Position numbers and translations under genes: made by a program. DNA of 64,000 nucleotides from positions 17,178,360-17,242,359 of the forward strand of contig NC_039368.1 in assembly GCF_003573695.1 (NCBI RefSeq), written 5' to 3'. The notes beneath the pieces are model-generated. The model was given only the letters and a program-made list of their open reading frames with translations, ran no database searches and was not told the origin of the DNA. The DNA is from Papaver somniferum (Eukaryota > Streptophyta > Magnoliopsida > Ranunculales > Papaveraceae). Below are positions 10,430 to 22,477 of the stretch, piece after piece; within the stretch, counting starts at the first letter, position 1; every line of letters begins with the position of its first letter.

Positions 10430-10870
10430 GATAGTGGTAAATAGGGTTGTCGTTCATTTGGACTCGATGAGATTAAATTTAAAGATTTAATTAAATAAAA
10501 AATAATATAAACAAAAGTGAGAGTTACTGGGACTAGGATTCCACCAAATTCATATCATAAGGCTCAATTATTTAATCTTCAACAATTATCGCTCAATAAA
10601 TAAAATACATCGACTCTTATTTTTGCCAAGGTAGATTCTCAAAATATTAGTTATAAATCCTAAGCATGGGACATAAAAACATCTAAGCAAGCATGACCCA
10701 TCAAATGAAATGATAACTAATTAATCAAAATCATAATTCTATTTAAAATAAGTGCAAAGGTCATAAAAGAATAAAATAAATTTACCCATGTATGAAATTC
10801 GGATTCCTCCGCCGACCCAGTGTTGGGTTTAGTTCATCATGTTGGAAACACGTTCAATTTTCATTGCGCA
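10430..10870 (-). repeat. Inverted LTR (U5-type) fragment related to element I
   Basis: Read on the minus strand this block contains, in order, GGGTCGGCGGAGGAATCC, CTTGGCAAAAATA, TGGTGGAATCCTAGTCCCAG and GAACGACAACCCTATTTACC, in the same order as the U5 part of the 3' LTR of element I (8770-9205). It is a diverged copy, opposite in orientation and without an accompanying element, so a solo LTR or truncated copy. Confidence 0.6.
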
Positions 10871-11052
10871 AAAGTGCATACAAAGATGAATATTAATAAA
10901 AACAGAGAGTTGCAACACTAAAAAGGCGTCACAAAGAAACTATACTCCAGTACCAGGGAAGAAAAGGTGACATTCAATCAACGACTTTCATTGACTGTCA
11001 ATTGTTCTTCTCCTTCTTCTTTTTCACCTATTGTTGCTTGAAAAAGCGGGGG

Positions 11053-13638
11053 TGTAACAACCACACCCGATATTTCGCTTAGAAGTCTATATGAACTAAC
11101 TCCAATATACTTTCAAGAGAATCAACTAGACATCAGACTCAATTTTTAGAAAAGTATATCAAAGAGTTATATCTCTATTTCTCAATTCAATCTGCAATCA
11201 AACAAATAGGAATTTGCGAGCCCGATTGAATATAACAGAAATAACTTGGACGGTATCACAAACCAATATCCAAGTGTCAATCAATTCAATCAACAACCCA
11301 AAGGCCGGATTCAAGAACTGATTGAAATTAACGCGCAACCTGTGAGATTTCAATTATATAAAAAAATATAATGTGGAAAAGAAATAACACAGACACCAGA
11401 AATTTTGTTAACGAGGAAACCGCAAATGTAGAAAAACCCCGGGACCTAGTCCAGCTTTGAACACCGCACTGCATTAAGCCGCTACAAATACTAGCCTACT
11501 ATCAATGAACTTCAGACTGGAATATAGTTGAGCCATAACCAATCTCACACTGATCAAGGCACAGTTGCGCTCCTTACGTATCTGAACCAAGCAAGATTCT
11601 GCGCACTTGATTCCCTTAGCTGATCTCACTCACAACTAAGAGTTTCTACGACCCAAAGTCGAAGACTTGATAAACAAATTTGTCTCACACAGAAAAGTCT
11701 ATTGAGATAGATAAATCTGTCTCCCGCAGAAATAGCTATGAGTTTTGTTCCGTCTTATGATAAATCAAGGTGCACGGGAACCAATTGATAAACCGGACTT
11801 ATATTCCGAAGAACAGCCTAGTATTATCAATCACCTCACAATAATCTTAATCATATGGAAGCGAAACAAGATATTGTGGAATCACAAACGATGAAACGAA
11901 TATGATTGTGACTTCTTTCAATCTTACCTATCAGAGATAAATCTTGAGAAAATCTTAGAGAAGATAGTACTCAACACGATAGTATAAAGTAAAATAAGAA
12001 CACGCAACTACAGAGAAAATAGTTGGGTCTGGCTTCACAATCCCAATGAAGTCTTCAAATTGTTAACCTACATGGTTTTGGAATAAACCTAAGATTAAAG
12101 GAGAATCGACTCTAGTCGCAACTAGTATCACACAGAAGGTGTGGGGATCAGTTTTCCCAGTTGTTAGAGTTCTCCTTTATATAGTTTTCAAATCAGGGTT
12201 TGATAGCTTTGTAACAAAGCAATCAATATTCACCGCTAGATGAAACCTGATCTAAGAGCCAAGCTAAGTTTGCTTTAAACCAAAGCAATAATCTCCATTA
12301 TTAGATGAACTTAGCTTGTTACGCATAAATGAAATGTACCTTCATTTAAATATGGGTAACCGTACCTAAACGTGTATACTAGGTTGGCTCAACAATAGTT
12401 AACCGAAGTTAGCCACATGAACACTTTCATATCAACCTTATACATCTTAACCTCAACTAGTTCAAATGACTCAAATGAAACTAGTTCTAGAGTTGTTTAA
12501 TTTTTTATATTCTCATAGAAGTATACAAGACACAATTGAAGCAAAATCGGTTTGATTCATTCGAATCGATTCATGAACATTATAGCCACGGTTTACAAAA
12601 GATTGCATTCCTTATTACATTAATATATTGGTTCATGACATAACCGATTTTAGAACATAACTCACTCAAGTATGCAAACGGGTACGCATACCTAAGTAGC
12701 CGGACTTGGAATGTGTTCGACAGTACGTAAACAGGTACGCATATTGTCACACATCCAAAGATCAGTTGAAATTAGTACGCATACGGGTACGCATACCAAA
12801 GTTCCCGGACTTCAACTGAGTTCGTCAGTACGCATAAGGGTACGCATACCAAAGCTCTCGGAATTCACCTAACCTCGCCAGTACGTGTACAGCTATGCAT
12901 ACCAAGGCTCTCTGACTTCACCTGGCCTCGCCAGTACGCGTACGGGTACGCATACTACACCGGTCTTGGATCAACATATATGCTAGTACGCATACTATGT
13001 TTATAATCCAATTATGGTTAAGTCTTCTAAACTCCATTTCAATCATTGAAACATTCTTAGAAGACGACAATAGCTATCTCACATAAACTATTAGCTTCAA
13101 AGAAATTTTCAAGTGATCGAATGATCAATACGAAATATTCTGAGTCTACATCAAATGACTGTCTCACACAAATCATATAAGATGTTACCAAGCGATTTTC
13201 ACATGATCATATTTTGACTTTCGTCAAGAATATAAGATGAACTTGGTTAAATCCAAAGCTTACCAACATATATTTTGAGAAATAAGTAAGCGAGTTAAAC
13301 TCATCTCGAAATATCGAATATGTATAAATCGAATACTATATAGCTATACGACTTTTGTCTCAAATAGGTGATAGAGTAGAAATAGATTTTCTGAGTGATA
13401 GATGAGTTTCAGTCTCCACATACCTTTTGTTGATGAAGTTCCACAAGCTCTCCTTAGTAGTTCTTCGTCTTCGATTGATGAACACCGTGAAGTCTAAATC
13501 TCAACTACACAATCTATCCTAATCCGAGACATAGCTATAAGTAGACTAGAACTCAAGACTTATAGTTTTGATCACTAAACTTGACAAACAAGATTGAGAT
13601 AGCAACGCTTGCGAGTTTGACCGAGCAGTGCTCTAACA
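11053..13638 (-). repeat. Ty1/copia-type LTR (minus orientation)
   Basis: On the minus strand it begins TGTTAGAGCACTGC (13638 downward) and ends GGTTGTTACA (at 11053), a TGT...ACA LTR of 2586 bp. It is preceded on the minus strand by AAAGAGGGAGAT, a classic copia polypurine tract. The long LTR and the phrases ACGAGGAAACCGCAAATG and AAAACCCCGGGACCTAGTCC suggest a SIRE/Maximus-like copia lineage; that lineage call is from memory and tentative. The other LTR is absent, because the upstream interior is cut near 15650. Confidence 0.65.
12660..12995 (-). repeat. Tandem repeat inside copia LTR (GTACGCATAC motif)
   Basis: About six units of roughly 50-62 bp, each with a doubled GTACGCATAC-type core such as GTACGCATACGGGTACGCAT. 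Related phrases recur in the element interior at about 14895-15015. Confidence 0.7.
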
Positions 13639-15650
13639 ATCTCCCTCTTTGTCAATTTTAGTGACAAAACTATTAATACATATGGATTACAAAATAAATA
13701 AAACTTTGTAGCTTCTCATCCAAATGCTTGATCTCCTTGGTTCTTCAACATTACTCGAAATCTTCGTCACTTCCAAGTACTCCAGTGATTCTGAACGTGT
13801 TCAACTCAGCATCGTGGTTGTTGAAGATTCGTATCCATAACAATGAGAAAACAATTGCTCTCAATCATTGTTATACAGTGTTATAGTATTATTACACAGC
13901 ATCAAAGTTCAATTGTATCACAAATTTGACAACAATACTATGGTGATATGTATCACTCCCCCTTAGTCAATACTTCATCTCACAATGAAAACCACTCTCC
14001 CTTACATAATGATCCGTAAATCATATGTATTTGTAGTGTGAACTACATAATAATTCTCCTCATTTTTGTCAATATAAATTGGCAAAGGTACGTAAACTAG
14101 TGGGATCATAATGAAATTTCCATAGAGATACTTCATGACCAAAAGAGAACATATCAACTTTGTTTCGATGATTTCACATAGTCGAAACTTAGTGTATTCA
14201 AAATATTAACTTTTGAGCATATATGGGACAATCGAAGTTCACGGACGTAAACACACATATCCCATAACAGTTTGCAATATGTAAAACCAATAAAGATTAA
14301 TACTGCAAAATCATCTTCCAAACTCTAGTTATCCTTCTTAAAACACAAGAATAAATTCTCGTAAGAAGTTTCCTAGACAAAATCAAGACAAACTCGTAAT
14401 GCACATACAAGAAGATTTGTCCTTACAGGGTAGAATCAATCTTTTCCGCACGGATTTATATCAAGAATAGCTACCAAAGGCGTATAAAAGGATTTTCTTG
14501 ACAAAAAAGAACGTACAAAGTCATTAACGACCATGCACCATAGTTCACATAAGATAATTGTGAACATTCAAGAATCCCATAGCAATGCGTACTACTGCGC
14601 ATTCTTGAACTTCTTTCTTTGTGATTCACCAACAACATTCTTATAAAAGATACAAATGAGCTTATAACAGTAGTGCTCCAAGAATCCAAGTTCCCAAGTC
14701 CAAAAGAAGTGGAACAAGTGCGACGAAACGGAGCAAAACACTCAAAAACAAGAGACAAATCTTAATTCAACCAAATTCAAGAATTCTCATCTTCATTTTG
14801 AATAAAATTCAAAGAGGAAGAGAATGCAAAAAGAATGAGGTCATTCCGAGTTCGGATGAAGAAGTTACGGCCAACACAAGTTTATTTACGGGAAAGTATG
14901 CATACCGGTTTGCAAACGAATTTTCATGACCTGGAGCAGTATGCAAACAGGGATGCGTACTAAAATCCCTGGATTTTGATTTTAAATGATGGTATGCATA
15001 CCTGGTATGTGTATCATGAAGTCCAAACATCCCGAACTATTATTTTCATACCTAAACATTTAAGAACTTTAAACACATATCAAGTTAGGTAGAAATGAAC
15101 GATAAGCAAGGTACATGGATCATTATAAGTACTTTAAGCAAATAAATAAAAACACAAAACTTGCTCTAGTTTATAGACATACCTTTTTAGAATAATCCAA
15201 TCGAATTTTACATCCTTACCGAACATAATCCTTGCACCTTAGTTCTCGTGCTTCCCTCACCGTATACATAGATTGGCATCCCTTGGTGAGGATGCTCTTT
15301 ACAACACAATCAAGTTGTGTTGAGGTGAACAAGGTCTTGCTCACCATAAGTGACTGAAACAGACTTTTCCGCAACTATGGATTTTTCACCATCTATAGTT
15401 TTTGGCTTATTCCGTTTCACTTTTGGATTATCATGAAAGAGATCGCTTTTAGAACCTTTCACATCCAAATCCATATTTCCAAAGAACTTTTTAAGTTCCA
15501 ACATCATGGATACTGACTTCTCCATAGTCATGGAATTTTCTGGGAGATCATTCATTTTCACACTTAAAGCATCATTAACTTTCTTTGGTATCAACTTCTG
15601 AGTGTGTTTAGAAACAACCTAACCCTTTTTCCATTACTCTCTTCTGGAAT
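13639..15650 (-). mobile_element. Truncated 3' interior of the copia element
   Basis: The polypurine tract lies at about 13639-13652 (AAAGAGGGAGAT on the minus strand). Upstream, 15594-15310 on the minus strand is an open frame (MIPKKVNDALSVKMNDLP ... ELKKFFGNMDLDVKGSK) that I do not recognise with certainty; it may be the remnant of an extra reading frame 3' of pol. No pol motif remains. The interior stops near 15650, where unrelated AT-rich sequence begins. Confidence 0.5.
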
Positions 15651-16058
15651 TCTCGGAATTTCTAAACTAAAATGGTATATCATTTGAGTTTGGAATAAAT
15701 TGCATATTTAGCAATATACCATTTCCATTGCCACCTCCAAAATGGTAAATATAATTAAATGTTTTACATTATGCATTATGGATACTCTAATTAATGAGAT
15801 GTTTGAGCAATATTTGTAGTTGATTAAAAAATAATAGGAACAATGATAATTAGAAAAGTTTAATAATAACACTGTGCATTATTAACGAAAGAAAATCTAC
15901 AATGAGCAATGTAAAATGCATATTTATTGATATATACCCTAAATGAGGTTGTCAAATAGGTAGCGTAAAAAATTAAATTTACAATTTTTCTATAATAATA
16001 TGGTATATAAACTATTTTAATTCCTATAAAGAGACATCTAAAATTTTGGTCCCCTCCT
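15651..16058. other. AT-rich spacer
   Basis: No gene or element end recognised. Confidence 0.4.
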
Positions 16059-16800
16059 ATGAATGATTTAAATTCCTTTAGTATAGGAACTACTCATCAG
16101 ATTACTAGTACCGATGTTGAAAACAACATCTCCAGCTCCTCTAACTTACAGGGATATCAAACACCTCATACGGATCAATTTAAACTGAACTTTGATGCAT
16201 CCTGGATAAGTAAACTGGTCAATGCAGGTTATGGTCTAATTTTCGTAATGCTATAGGTGAAGCTATCACAGCTACATCTGTGACCTTCGTGACAACCAAC
16301 CCTGAAGAGGCAGAAGCTCTAGCTCTCCTTGAAGCAGCATTATGGGCAAAAAATATGAAGCTTCGTGATATCTAGATTAAAGGAGATTTTCAGAAAATTA
16401 TGAATTTTTCCTCAGGAAGAAATAACATGGTATAATGTAGGAATCAAACAAATGTCAGTGAAGCTGTGAAGATATTGGAACAGTGTAGGAACTTTTTGGG
16501 TTTTTTGTGTCATAGGATGAATAATATGGTCATTGATACAATGGATAAAGAGACAAGGAAGCTTAATTACCATAGATAACAGTGGATGGCTTTGTCCGAC
16601 TATCTTTTTTCAGTTCCTTTAATAGATAAGATGAACTTTATTTCTTATGTTAATCATGTTGTGATATCTGAGAAACAAATTATATTGGAGGTTTCTAATA
16701 CTTCAATACTTTCGAATGAAACAAGGCCAACCAACAGAACCGCATGCCTTATCTTTTGGTTTGTTAGAAGCTTAAATGGAAAAATAAATCTTTGTTAGTT
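16059..16800 (+). pseudogene. LINE/RNase H (RVT_3) fragment
   Basis: The frame from 16059 reads FKLNFDASWISKLVNAGYG, the first strand of plant-type RNase H with its catalytic Asp. After a frameshift it continues with NAIGEAITATSVTF and NPEEAEALALLEAALWAKNM, which contains the catalytic Glu in the EAEA(L/F) helix, then IKGDFQKIM with the next Asp. Stops at about 16372 and 16436 and further shifts follow. A last open piece runs to the TAG at about 16797. In plant LINEs this domain follows zf-RVT, so it is a plausible partner of 9309-9663. Confidence 0.7.
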
Positions 16801-17893
16801 CAGCCATTGCTAAATTTGATCAGGCGGTGTTTCAAAAACCTTTTATGTTCAAGGTGTCTGTGACGTGTTTTAGACACTGCTGGAAGTTTTGAGACGTTTT
16901 CAAAACACCACTTATTATAGTTTAACATGTCATGCGGTTAGTCATTGTAATTGCTATATTGAATTATATATTGGGATGGTTTTTACCACTTAGCGTTGTG
17001 GCTGCTCTAACAAATCTTACGTTAAATGATGTATGAATTTAGTTATACTTTGGGTCATATATCACTGTTAAATGTATTTGTTAGCAAAAATTTTGTTTTC
17101 CGACAGTGTGCATTTATATATTAACAAGTACTACTTCCATTTCAAAAAGATAAGCTTGTTTCATATATATACTAGGGCTTAACCCGTGCCGTAACGGCAC
17201 AAGCATAGTTTTTATTAGGTTATGCATTTTTTTACGCATGGATATTAAATATAATATTTATTAATTAATTATCAAGTTTGCTCTTCTTATCATGATAAAG
17301 GTAAAGGAAAAACAGGTAGATATTTCTATTTTTCAGTCCGCAAATTTTTTCTTATATATATAGTCATATATGATTCATTTCTAGCATTTTCCGCCTTGAC
17401 GTTCTCCCAAACTATGCCCCTCCTTTCCTGAGTTGTATCCTCAACCCATCCGTAGAATTATATCGGTTTAATTTTCCATACTTTATCCAAAAAAAAAAAA
17501 ATATTATTTGATTCGTTTTTTAGTTTACAAAAATATCTTATCAATCATTTTAAATGGTACTTCCCTTCTGCATATCCCTTATTAAGCTATGTAGGCTGTA
17601 AAAATATTACAACACCTGAACTCATACGTCTCGAAGAATAATTATGTAGGTATTAACAGTATTCGGATCCTTATTGGTTTTTTCCCCTTCAAGAATAGTT
17701 TGAAAAGAGTAAAACTCAGAATTGACTGAACGATACATATCGCATTGTATGTTCTTAATATTTCAATAGCATAAAGAAAAGCTAATGCATTTACTTAAGC
17801 TACTATATATTAAAACTGTAAGTCATTTCCGATGGAAACCATTCTACTCATATAAGATGTAGTTCTAGTTCTTCAAATTACCTAGATAGTCTA
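16801..17893. other. AT-rich DNA with a mariner-like terminal sequence
   Basis: TA then CTACTTCCATTTCAAAAAGA at 17129-17150 resembles the terminal repeat of Stowaway/mariner-like elements. A near-inverse lies at 25245-25273. CCGTGCCGTAACGGCAC near 17188-17204 is a short palindrome. No gene seen. Confidence 0.4.
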
Positions 17894-18169
17894 TGTACAT
17901 AATCCAATTCGGCGAGTATGGTTCACCAAACAGAATATAGGTAATGGTTTGTCATTTCCTAGCATTGAGGCATTTTCAGCATAGTTGGATCCAGAGTTGG
18001 CCAAAAACTCTATATTTATGCATTCTCGGGCGAGAGTAATCCATGGATGGGTTACTTCCCCGGAAACTGTTGATGAATGACCGCATCAGTGTCAGTTGAA
18101 AACCCCACACCGTCGGATAATCCTAGTGGATAAGTGGGGACAATATTGGCGGAGGATCAAGTCATTACA
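17894..18169 (+). repeat. 5' LTR of Cassandra element
   Basis: Begins TGTACATAATCC and ends CATTACA. The 5S-like part (about 18010-18070) is more decayed than in the 3' copy: TATTTATGCATTCTCGGGCG and GGATGGGTTACTTCCCCGGA. Confidence 0.7.
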
Positions 18170-18322
18170 GATGGTATCAGATTCGACCATGGGTTACCTT
18201 TCGAGGGTGAAAGAGTATGTTGTACGGGTTCGTTGTGTCAGGAAAAGAGACAAAGAACGCCAAAGTCTAGGATTGATCATATCCCGGAGCCGAGGACGGC
18301 TCCAATTAAGATGGTGGTATTA

Positions 18323-18577
18323 TAGTACTCTGACTCGGCAGGTAGGATTCGTCGAATAGAATATAGGTTTTTTTCTTTCCTAATATTCAGACCGTTTCAG
18401 CATAATTGGCTTCAGAGTTGGCAAAAAGGTCTATAGTTAAGCATGCTCGGGAGAGAGTAATCCGAGGATGGGTGACCTCCTGGGAAGCTGCCTCTGAATG
18501 ACCGCAACGGCGACCATGGAAATCCCACACTGTCAGATAACCACAATGGTCAAATGACAAAGGGTCAAGCTATTGCA
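18323..18577 (+). repeat. 3' LTR of Cassandra element
   Basis: Begins TAGTACTCTGACTCGGCAGG after a weak purine tract and ends CTATTGCA. It holds nearly perfect 5S internal control regions at 18435-18485, so it may still attract RNA polymerase III. Confidence 0.7.
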
Positions 18578-19039
18578 TTCTACGACACTGAATGTGATAT
18601 TATTCGTTGCATAAAAATAATGAAACCATGATATTAGTTAGTAAGTCAAATGTTAACTACTTAATCTAATAAAAATATATTCTAATAATAATACAAAATG
18701 TTATACATCATCATTGAATAAAAATAACGTTAAATCAATCATTAAGAAATTCATGAGACGATGCGAAATTACTCATTGGGCACTAATACTTGCCACCAAC
18801 TCTATGGTCCACTAATATAATTGTTAGCCAGTCTGACTGAGTTTGGTACTGTTTTTTTCTTTCAACAAAAGTACTTTGAACACATATTTATAGCAATATT
18901 TTTCATCCGAGTGCTTTTTATGTAAAGTGCTTTTTATGTAGAACACTTTTAAACCCTATCAACTTTTAAAATTTGTGCAGAAGGAGCTTGCAAAAGATAT
19001 AATCCAACTCTAATTTCAAATTTGTTTTTCTTTGATCGT
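18578..19039. other. AT-rich spacer before the MULE
   Basis: No gene. Contains a local duplication GTGCTTTTTATGT(A) at about 18912-18940. Confidence 0.4.
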
Positions 19040-19080
19040 GCGATTGGGGTATATGGAAACTAATTTGGGGACATAGATAC
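19040..19080 (+). repeat. Left TIR of MULE
   Basis: Matches the reverse complement of 24471-24511 at roughly 34 of 41 positions. Each arm itself contains two TTGGGG phrases. Confidence 0.75.
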
Positions 19081-19304
19081 ATGACAAAATAGGGATCCAA
19101 ATATCAAATCTGGGTCACCCCTTCTGTCATTATTTTCTTAATTCCTAATCTAGCCCTCACTAATCAGGTTTAGTGGTTAATAATAATTAGTAAAATCTTA
19201 AGTATTTGGGAATAGATTAGTGTGTATTTTTATTTGAATTTGTGTGAGTGAGGTGAGAGTACAAGGAGGGAAAAATATTTTTGGGTGGAAATATTTTTGT
19301 GAAA

Positions 19305-22300
19305 ATGGAAGATGATTGTGAGGAGAGAATTGCAGCTGCTGAATCTTTAGGTCAACTATAACAACAATCATATCTTCAATCTTCGGTTAATGATAACAAC
19401 TCAATATTGGAATTATATGATGAACCAACACCCTTGGATCATGATTTTCGTGAGCATCAAGTGTTTTTTGAAGAACCAACCCAAGAAAGTAAACTTGTTC
19501 AACATACAAGCAACCCCAACACACAGGTAATGTTGCTAAGAGGTCGAAAATTTGTGTTTTTTTTTTGAAACCGCCATTTTTTTTCTGAAAAAGCTTGGTG
19601 CCGGCGTACCCGTAGTATGAATACCACGCCGACACCACCAGAACCGTAACGGTATTCATACTATTTCCATGCTGGCGATAGATTTCCCCCATTCTGAAAC
19701 AATTTCTGGCGTGGTCTTCAACCCAAAAAAACTATGCCGGCACGCAGTTAACTTTTTACCTACCACCGAATATTCCATGTAATATCCAAACCGGCATGGT
19801 TCCCTCCTAACTTTCCATGCCGGTACCACCAATAAAACATCCAGGAGTTAGAGAGTTTTGAACTTAAATACCGGCGTCTTATACAAATTATCGAGCACGC
19901 CGGAACCTATTACCGACGTGGTAAAAAAATTACGGACCAAGCCGGCACGAGATACCGGCTTGAAATCTTTCATATCTAGCATGCCGGTACTACTAGAAAA
20001 ACATCCAAAATTTAGTCACTTTGGTACCGGCGTTGTTTTAGAAGTATCGGGAATGCCGGCTCCGGTTTCCGGCGTCGGACCTTGTGTATAGAGAATGCCG
20101 GTATTACCAATTCCGGCATCGATGTTCAAAATAGTTCAATGCCGGTACTGTTTAATATAAGGTGCTCTTTTTCAAGTGCATTTCCGGAAAGCCGGAACAT
20201 TTTTCGAGAATGCCGGCACTTATTTCCGGCTTAGGTAGTTTTGGCCGAACTGCCGTCGAGCATGCCAGAAATAGTACCCGGCATAGTACTTTTTTTTTTC
20301 TTTGAACTAATTCAACTTTATTTTCATTCATTCCTTAGATTGTGACATACATTGATCCAACAAATTCCAAACCGCTTGGTCCGGATACATCCGAATACTA
20401 TAAAATGCCTCTGGTATGTTACCAAACAATACTTTTCACCTAGTTTTTAGAACTTTATGTGGGTATTGCTTGTAATGAACCTTATAATATTCCATTGTTG
20501 TCCTTATGTAGGGAATAAAATCTCCACAGGAAGCGATTGCTTGGGCAAAAGAGACGGCTCTTAAGAACATGTGTGTGTTGGTGAGGAATACCCAACGCTC
20601 AGATAATCGTTTTGAGATGGTTTGTGAGAGAAGTGGGCAATACAAGGAGAACAATAGCCATAAGAGAAAGGGTTATGTATATCCAAAGAAGACTAATAGG
20701 GTATACAAGACTCACACGAGGAAGGATAATTGCCCCTTCAAGCTTGTATTCTATTTAAGAGACAAAGAAAAAGAATGGGATTGTGCGGTGTGGTTTGGCC
20801 GTCATAACCACCGGGATCCGAAAGATTTTGTTGGTCACTCCCTATTTGCGAAGCTAAAACCTCATGAATTCGAGGATGTAAAGATAATGACCAAAGCATG
20901 TATCAAACCAAGAGTGATTCTCAGAGGCTTCAAGGAAAAGGATGATTAAAACGTTTCTTCTCTAAGTACAATCTATAGCGCACTAGCAACCATTAGAAGA
21001 GTGGAATGGGAAGGGAGGACTGTTATGCAAGAATTTGAGAACATAGTTTGGGATCACAACTACACGCGTATCATTAAAAGAGGACCGGACAACAAACCCC
21101 TTCAAATATTCATTGCGCATCCTTTGCTTTCAAAATTGGTGCATACATGTGGTGGTGTTCTTATGATAGATTGAAGCTACAATACAAACAAATACAACAT
21201 GTCGTTGTTCAACATCGTGGGGAAAACATCGGACAAGGTGTCATTTACATTGGCTTGGTGTTTAATGGAAAACGAGAGGGATTACAATTATCATTGGGAA
21301 TTACGAAACTTGAAATTATTGTTCCCGGAAAATCAATTTCCGAGGGTCATCATAACCGATCAAGATGACGCACTAATGAGTGCTATATCTGATGTATTTA
21401 TGGATGCACAAAATTTCCTATGTACGTATCATATACGTCAAAATGTGATCAAACATTGTCATGCTTTGTTTGAACCCTCTAAGGCGGATATTAAGAAGAG
21501 AACGGTTGCTCACTAGAGGAAGATGTTCGTAAAAAGAAACTATCACTCGAAGAAGAATAAGATGAAAGAGGAAAGATTAAAGAGCGAGTGGACAAAGAAT
21601 ACGGTGAAAATCATAAAAAGTGGTTGGAATTTCTAAAGGATTGGGAGAAAGTTTATTGGTCTCTTACCGAGGATATATATGAAAATAGATTGAACATGTT
21701 TATTGCAAAATATAACGAAGTGTATCCAAGTGCCATCTCATATTGTCGGGATAAATTGTTGGATAAGTTCAAGGAAAAATTTGTGCGTGCATGGACAAAT
21801 CGGTATAGACACCACGTGAATGAATCAACTAGTATAGCGGAGTCCGCTCATGGGAGATTTAAATATCTCATCCAGTCTGGCCAAGGAAACGTGGTTATGG
21901 TCACCGAGGCATTTGAACAATACTTTAAGGCTGATATCGATAGGATCAGGAAGGCTTTTGAGAAAATCTCAATGGAAAGGATGACATCACATTTTCGATA
22001 TGGTAAATTTCTCCAAGGAATATAATTCAACGTCTCGCAATGGGCAATAAAACATATGATTAAACAAATGGAAAAAGAGATAAACTACGACAAACCGGGT
22101 GATGTGTATATTTGTCCCGACATGTATTCGTTGGGGCTTCCGTGTCGTCATATGCTTGTGAAGTATGAAGAAGTGATACCTATTGAGGTTATAGATCCGT
22201 TTTGGAAGCAACTATCTTTCGACCCTCCCCCTACGGAAGCTTCCGGACAATCACCATGGGATACAAATGAAGCAAAGGAATTCTATGAAGCTTACTCACG

Positions 22301-22469
22301 TGGAAACTTGGCTAGCCGACAAGCATTGTTGAGCCAACTAAGGCTAATTACTTTCCCATGGATAGCACAAAGTGAAGAGCCAACAAAGGGAGATCCCCCC
22401 GGTAGACCACAAACTAAAATTACAAGGAGAATGATTATCTCCTTCGTCCATTCTATCTCAAAAGAATGA
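19305..22469 (+). pseudogene. MULE transposase gene (decayed)
   Basis: Exon 1 is 19305-19526 (MEDDCEERIAAAES...), exon 2 is 20339-20413 (IVTYIDPTNSKPLGP...), and exon 3 starts at 20512; all junctions are GT-AG and keep the frame. The N-terminal half has the FAR1/MULE-type DNA-binding region (CPFKLVFYLRD ... VWFGRHNHR). The DDE core follows: VLMID, then NTNKYNMSLFNIVG, RVIITDQDDALMSAI and CTYHIRQNV. After a frameshift near 21510 come ESTSIAESAHGRFK and a SWIM-like end, GLPCRHMLV, in which only one Cys precedes CRH. Disruptions: TAA at 19356-19358, TAA at 20947, TGA at 21172 (where Cys or Ser is expected after MID), TAA near 21558 and 22023, and a -1/+2 shift near 21510. Not functional. Confidence 0.8.
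19527..20338 (+). repeat. CCGG-rich 42-bp repeat array in transposase intron 1
   Basis: The 812-bp intron is packed with ACCGGC...GCCGGT pairs. Clear 42-bp units include the one starting TACCGGCGTCTTATACAAAT near 19870. Within a unit the two CCGG cores are about 29 bp apart, and 13 bp separate them from the next unit. Some units have longer spacers. The repeat is shared with the PMD intron at 23331-24036. Confidence 0.75.
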
Positions 22470-22477
22470 TTATCTCC

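Larger units (their letters stand above)
17894..18577 (+). mobile_element. Cassandra-type TRIM with 5S rRNA-derived LTRs
   Basis: Two direct repeats of about 255-276 bp (17894-18169 and 18323-18577) flank about 150 bp. The 5' copy is followed within two bases by TGGTATCAGATTC, the initiator-Met tRNA primer site. Each LTR contains a 5S rRNA-like block; in the 3' copy AGTTAAGCATGCTCGGG (18435-18451) and GGATGGGTGACCTCCTGGGA (18466-18485) match the A box and C box of plant 5S rRNA. Outer flanks are GTCTA and TTCTA, a 4-of-5 target duplication. No coding capacity. This combination defines Cassandra elements. Confidence 0.85.

Noticed and set aside
14471..15030. Minus-strand frames in the copia interior as genes
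   Set aside because: No motif; they overlap repeat-like GTATGCATAC sequence and are not continuous with each other.
18096..18359. Two overlapping short reading frames as genes
   Set aside because: They span the primer site, interior and part of the LTR of the Cassandra element, which is non-coding.
18400..18500. Functional 5S rRNA gene
   Set aside because: Only the internal control regions are kept; the 5' and 3' parts of 5S rRNA are not, and the block sits inside a TRIM LTR.
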